Shown here piece after piece: positions 24,622 through 25,485 of a stretch of 25,485 nucleotides of DNA. Position 1 is the first letter of the stretch. Every line of letters begins with the position of its first letter. The stretch spans positions 1 through 25,485 of the forward strand of contig WFOP01000147.1 of the NCBI GenBank assembly GCA_015487985.1. The letters are read 5' to 3'. A program made the translations under genes and the position numbers. The notes under the pieces are model-generated. The model was not told where the DNA came from. It saw only the letters and a list, made by a program, of their open reading frames with translations, and made no database searches. This DNA is from Hyphomicrobiales bacterium (GTDB lineage Bacteria; Pseudomonadota; Alphaproteobacteria; Rhizobiales; Devosiaceae).

Positions 24622-25485
24622 TTAACTAGCATCTTGTTCAACATGCCAAAAGAGTTCAAATCCGGGGTCAAATATCGTGAGGGGACCATCGGGGGTTTCA
24701 AGCTTGTCGTCCTGCACGATGGGGGTGGATTGGCGTTTCAGCCGGATGCGGGTTTTATTCGGCGCCATGCCATAAAACTTCGCCCCGTTCAACGAGGTAA
24801 AGCCCTCCAGCCGCTCAAGCGCATTTTGGTTTTCAAACACCTGCGCCAGACAACTCATGGTGTTGGGGGCGCTAAACACCCCGGCGCATCCGCAGGCCGT
24901 TTCTTTTGCTCTATCCAGGTGAGGCGCCGAATCCGTTCCCAGAAAAAACCGGCTGTCTCCTGATGTTGCCGCCTCCACAAGGGCTAGGCGATGGCTTTCC
25001 CTCTTGGCGATGGGCAGGCAATAATAGTGTGGGCGAATGCCCCCCACCAGCATGGTATTGCGGTTGATAATCAGGTGATGGGTGGTAATGGTCGCCCCCA
25101 GATGGCCGGTTGCCCCCCGCACATAGTCAACCCCGTGTGATGTGGTTACATGTTCCATGACAACTTTAAGGGCGGGAAACCTTTGCCGAAGGGGGTGCAA
25201 AACCTTTTCAATAAAAACGGCTTCGCGATCAAAAATATCCACGTCCGGGTCGGTGACTTCCCCATGCACCAGAAGCGGCAGCCCGATTTCGCTCATGCGC
25301 TCTATTACGGGATAGGTTTTTTCAATATCCTTCACCCCGCTTTGAGAATTTGTGGTGGCCCCGGCGGGATAAAGTTTAAGCGCTTTTATAAGGCCTGATT
25401 TGGCCCCATTTTCCACATCATCGGGATCGGTCCTTTCCGTCAGATAAAGTGTCATCAGGGGCTCAAACCTGTGACCTGCTGGCAC
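24622..25485 (-). CDS. pyrC: Dihydroorotase, homodimeric type, partial
   Basis: PyrC cyclises carbamoyl-aspartate to dihydroorotate, zinc-dependent, in pyrimidine synthesis. 287 residues are visible and the 5' end, with about 60 residues including the N-terminal HxH metal site, is beyond the window; the GTG at the edge should not be taken as the start. [14 protein letters not shown] contains the lysine that is carbamylated to bridge the two zinc ions. VHGEVTD and MEHVTT supply metal-binding histidines, and FLGTDSAPH contains the catalytic aspartate. Length and motifs fit the E. coli-type enzyme. It precedes pyrE with a 44-bp gap. Confidence 0.94.
   Translation of the reverse strand: MPAGHRFEPLMTLYLTERTDPDDVENGAKSGLIKALKLYPAGATTNSQSGVKDIEKTYPVIERMSEIGLPLLVHGEVTDPDVDIFDREAVFIEKVLHPLRQRFPALKVVMEHVTTSHGVDYVRGATGHLGATITTHHLIINRNTMLVGGIRPHYYCLPIAKRESHRLALVEAATSGDSRFFLGTDSAPHLDRAKETACGCAGVFSAPNTMSCLAQVFENQNALERLEGFTSLNGAKFYGMAPNKTRIRLKRQSTPIVQDDKLETPDGPLTIFDPGFELFWHVEQDAS

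Noticed and set aside
1..25485. CRISPR array, tRNA, rRNA, insertion sequence or prophage genes
   Set aside because: None seen. The short tandem repeats have 11- or 15-bp units without spacers, and no transposase or integrase motif was found.

Overview
The window (25.5 kb, moderate-to-high GC) looks like a chromosomal segment of a denitrifying, probably marine or soil, alphaproteobacterium. The reasons are the nos gene order (a small nosC-like gene, then nosR, Z, D, F, Y, L and a terminal apbE-type nosX), a clade I NosZ with a Tat signal, a soeABC-like operon, an FtrA-type regulator, and a pyrC-pyrE pair with the homodimeric type of dihydroorotase. Taxonomy is inferred from gene content only; no rRNA or tRNA is present.

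Left edge (1-1472, minus strand): a compact, divergent glutamyl-tRNA reductase (hemA of the C5 pathway) overlaps by 10 bp a divergent porphobilinogen deaminase (hemC, cut by the window edge). This is unexpected if the host is an alphaproteobacterium, because most of those make 5-aminolevulinate with the Shemin-pathway synthase. Facing away from it (1743-3848) is a Zn/Cd/Pb P-type ATPase whose promoter has the stretched 19-bp spacer and dyad of MerR-family control, although no merR gene is in view.

Centre (4161-13235, plus strand): one tightly packed nitrous oxide reductase operon, with overlapping or nearly touching genes throughout: nosC-like gene, nosR (membrane flavin/Fe-S electron donor), nosZ (catalytic Cu enzyme), nosD-nosF-nosY (maturation and ABC transporter), nosL (Cu chaperone lipoprotein) and nosX (FAD:protein FMN transferase that flavinylates NosR). 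After about 300 bp containing two dyads comes soeABC-like (13533-17996): a cytoplasmic molybdopterin enzyme, a four-cluster ferredoxin and an eight-helix quinone-reducing anchor, best matching sulfite dehydrogenase. Together the two blocks could couple sulfite oxidation through the quinone pool to N2O reduction; this is inference.

Right part (18000-25485): a secreted four-EF-hand protein and a YbdK-type carboxylate-amine ligase (minus), a Tat-exported CpdB-type 2',3'-cyclic phosphodiesterase/3'-nucleotidase (plus), a divergent pair of an FtrA-like regulator and an NTF2-like protein, and the pyrimidine genes pyrE and pyrC (minus, pyrC cut by the edge). Short tandem repeats stand out: two copies of an 11-mer before hemA, four copies of another 11-mer before cpdB, and a 15-bp repeat inside the end of pyrE that gives the enzyme an HGGT-repeat tail.
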